A stretch of DNA of 6,771 bases from Clostridia bacterium (lineage in GTDB: Bacteria; Bacillota; Clostridia; Saccharofermentanales; UBA5734): contig JAGPFK010000084.1 of NCBI GenBank assembly GCA_018056585.1, forward strand, positions 1-6,771, given 5' to 3'. This document shows positions 6,028-6,771 of the stretch, in pieces. How positions within the stretch are numbered: the first letter of the stretch is position 1; each line of letters opens with the position of its first letter. The position numbers were made by a program, and so were the translations under genes. The notes beneath the pieces were generated by a model. That model was not told the origin of the DNA. It saw only the letters and a program-made list of their open reading frames with translations, and searched no databases.

Positions 6028-6035
6028 CCTCCTTT
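6028..6035 (-). promoter_or_regulatory. Ribosome binding site deciding the start of the small protein gene
   Basis: A full-length AAAGGAGG on the minus strand, 7 bases before ATG at 6020. It is the best ribosome binding site in the window and rules in the shorter 83-residue product. Confidence 0.85.
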
Positions 6036-6053
6036 ATGACTCAAAATTCAATA

Positions 6054-6070
6054 CTTTAGATCATCTAAAG
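6054..6070. repeat. Perfect inverted repeat in the leader of the small protein gene
   Basis: CTTTAGA (6054-6060) and TCTAAAG (6064-6070) are exact 7-base arms around a 3-base centre. It lies between the predicted transcription start (about 6093) and the ribosome binding site of the leftward gene. It could be an operator bound by a dimeric regulator or a small RNA stem. The AT-rich arms and 3-base loop make the RNA hairpin weak. Confidence 0.45.
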
Positions 6071-6099
6071 CCTTTTTTTACTGCTTTATCTCTCCCTCC

Positions 6100-6127
6100 A
6101 TTATACAGGATTCATGAATAGATGCAA
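6100..6127 (-). promoter_or_regulatory. Promoter of the small protein gene
   Basis: TATAAT at 6105-6100 on the minus strand, preceded directly by TG, with TTGCAT at 6127-6122 as the -35 and 16-base spacing. The -10 is perfect; the -35 matches 3 of 6 positions, including the key TTG. Predicted start is near 6093, giving a leader of about 70 bases. Between this promoter and the tRNA promoter (6128-6208) the DNA is AT-rich and I see no gene in it. Confidence 0.6.
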
Positions 6128-6208
6128 CCATTTTTAAGGCGTCAATATGTGAATTTTTACAAAATTATTGATTAATATTTGTGTAATATAACAAGGAAAC
6201 CGAATCAC

Positions 6209-6236
6209 TTGACTTCAAATGAATTTTTGGTAAACT
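6209..6236 (+). promoter_or_regulatory. Promoter of the tRNA-Thr gene
   Basis: TTGACT at 6209-6214 and TAAACT at 6231-6236 with a 16-base spacer. The predicted start near 6243 is only a few bases ahead of the mature tRNA 5' end at 6248, so the precursor leader would be very short and trimmed by RNase P. Confidence 0.6.
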
Positions 6237-6247
6237 GATACAGGCAC

Positions 6248-6322
6248 GCCGCTGTGGCTCAGAGGCAGAGCAGCTCACTCGTAATGAGCAGGTCGTGAGT
6301 TCGACTCTCACCAGCGGCTCCA
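6248..6322 (+). tRNA. tRNA-Thr (anticodon CGT)
   Basis: A complete 75-base cloverleaf can be folded by hand. The acceptor stem is GCCGCTG (6248-6254) with CAGCGGC (6312-6318). The D stem is GCTC/GAGC with a 7-base loop containing GG. The anticodon stem is GCTCA/TGAGC with loop CTCGTAA, placing CGT at 6280-6282. The variable region is AGGTC, and the T stem is GTGAG/CTCAC with loop TTCGACT. The discriminator is T, followed by an encoded CCA (6320-6322). It reads the threonine codon ACG. It stands alone, with its own promoter and terminator, rather than in a tRNA cluster. Confidence 0.95.
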
Positions 6323-6349
6323 AAAGACCGGTCAAAAACGGTCTTTTTT
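6322..6349. terminator. Shared bidirectional terminator between tRNA-Thr and the amidohydrolase
   Basis: AAAAGACCG (6322-6330) pairs with CGGTCTTTT (6339-6347) around an 8-base loop, and the T-run continues to 6349. The A-rich left arm gives the same hairpin with a T-run on the other strand. It begins at the last base of the tRNA CCA and its right end overlaps the TAA stop (6350-6348) of the leftward amidohydrolase gene. Confidence 0.85.
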
Positions 6350-6771
6350 AATGAGAAGCCAAACTGTCAGAGATCAGGCTTTCTGCCGCGCAAACGGCCT
6401 CATAACGGATTTTTTCTTCATCCAGCGTTTTCAATGCTTGTCTTTTCATCAGCCAACGGCCCGCCACCATCACGGATTCAACGTCAAAGCTGGACGCACT
6501 GTAAACCATGGCCGATACCGGGTTCCCCAAGGGTGTCATTTCCGGCCCGTCCGTACGGACAATCTGCAGATCTGCCTGCCATCCAGCTTCGATTCTGCCG
6601 CAATCAGAAAATCCAAGTGCTCGCATGCCGTCTACCGTAACCATTTTCAGCACAATATCAGCCGGCAGGCGTGACGCGTCATAGCTCGTCCCCTTGGCAA
6701 GGAAGGAAGCCAACCGCATATCCCGATACAGGTCCAGATTATTGTTGCTGGCCGGACCGTCTGTGCCCAGA
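6348..6771 (-). CDS. mtaD: Amidohydrolase, probable 5-methylthioadenosine/S-adenosylhomocysteine deaminase (C-terminal part)
   Basis: The last 140 codons of an amidohydrolase-superfamily enzyme that enters from the right edge. The first visible residues, LGTDGPASNNNLDLYRDMRL, match the block typical of MTA/SAH deaminases; the Asp of GTDG is the metal-bound catalytic residue of the superfamily. Downstream, LGFSDCGRIEAGWQADLQIV and the closing beta-sandwich residues VESVMVAGRWLMKRQ are the usual C-terminal features. These enzymes deaminate the adenine moiety of methylthioadenosine or S-adenosylhomocysteine in methyl-cycle salvage, in the cytoplasm. An ATG at 6719 is internal, not the start, because the frame stays open and conserved to the window edge. 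The metal-binding HxH motif and other histidines lie outside the window, so a related deaminase or chlorohydrolase-like enzyme remains possible. Confidence 0.82.
   Translation of the reverse strand, partial: LGTDGPASNNNLDLYRDMRLASFLAKGTSYDASRLPADIVLKMVTVDGMRALGFSDCGRIEAGWQADLQIVRTDGPEMTPLGNPVSAMVYSASSFDVESVMVAGRWLMKRQALKTLDEEKIRYEAVCAAESLISDSLASH

Noticed and set aside
6128..6208. Possible regulatory RNA or operator in the AT-rich gap before the tRNA promoter
   Set aside because: Only loose, imperfect inverted repeats (TTACAAA and TTTGTGTAA) are visible, as expected by chance in AT-rich DNA.
6351..6674. Plus-strand open frames opposite the amidohydrolase
   Set aside because: The minus strand carries the conserved GTDG and C-terminal motifs; the plus frames show none.

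Overview
The window looks like chromosomal DNA of a Gram-positive Firmicute, most likely a clostridial lineage. The evidence is strong AGGAGG-type ribosome binding sites, sigma-A-like promoters, the protein families present (ECF-transporter S component, ECF sigma with zinc-finger anti-sigma, MBOAT plus DHHW pair) and a tRNA gene with encoded CCA. I cannot place it to genus. No mobile element, CRISPR array or phage gene is visible, and most of the window is ordinary core or envelope gene content.

Left block (1-2691, minus strand). A promoter near 2686-2714 reads leftward through an ECF-transporter S component, an ECF-type RNA polymerase sigma factor, a membrane-anchored zinc-finger anti-sigma factor and the start of DNA polymerase I (polA), which runs off the left edge. 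Gaps are short (30, 25 and 4 bases), so this reads as one operon. The polA start is an unusual TTG just behind the anti-sigma stop, which suggests translational coupling.

Middle block (2751-5738, plus strand). A divergent promoter drives an MBOAT membrane O-acyltransferase followed, 11 bases later, by a DHHW-family protein. This two-gene set resembles the AlgI/AlgJ-type machines that pass acetyl groups across the membrane onto a cell-surface polymer. The DHHW protein carries a Pro/Thr-rich spacer of about 44 residues. A strong hairpin terminator closes the unit.

Right block (5769-6771). A small conserved protein of unknown function lies on the minus strand with its own promoter and a palindromic leader element. 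A tRNA-Thr(CGT) gene with its own promoter lies on the plus strand. The C-terminal part of an amidohydrolase, probably 5-methylthioadenosine/S-adenosylhomocysteine deaminase, enters from the right edge on the minus strand. The tRNA and the amidohydrolase converge on one symmetric terminator hairpin.

The parts most worth a second look are the spacer in the DHHW protein, the sigma/anti-sigma/polA linkage, and palindromic elements at the divergent promoter and in two leaders. I did not find a clearly new biological system.
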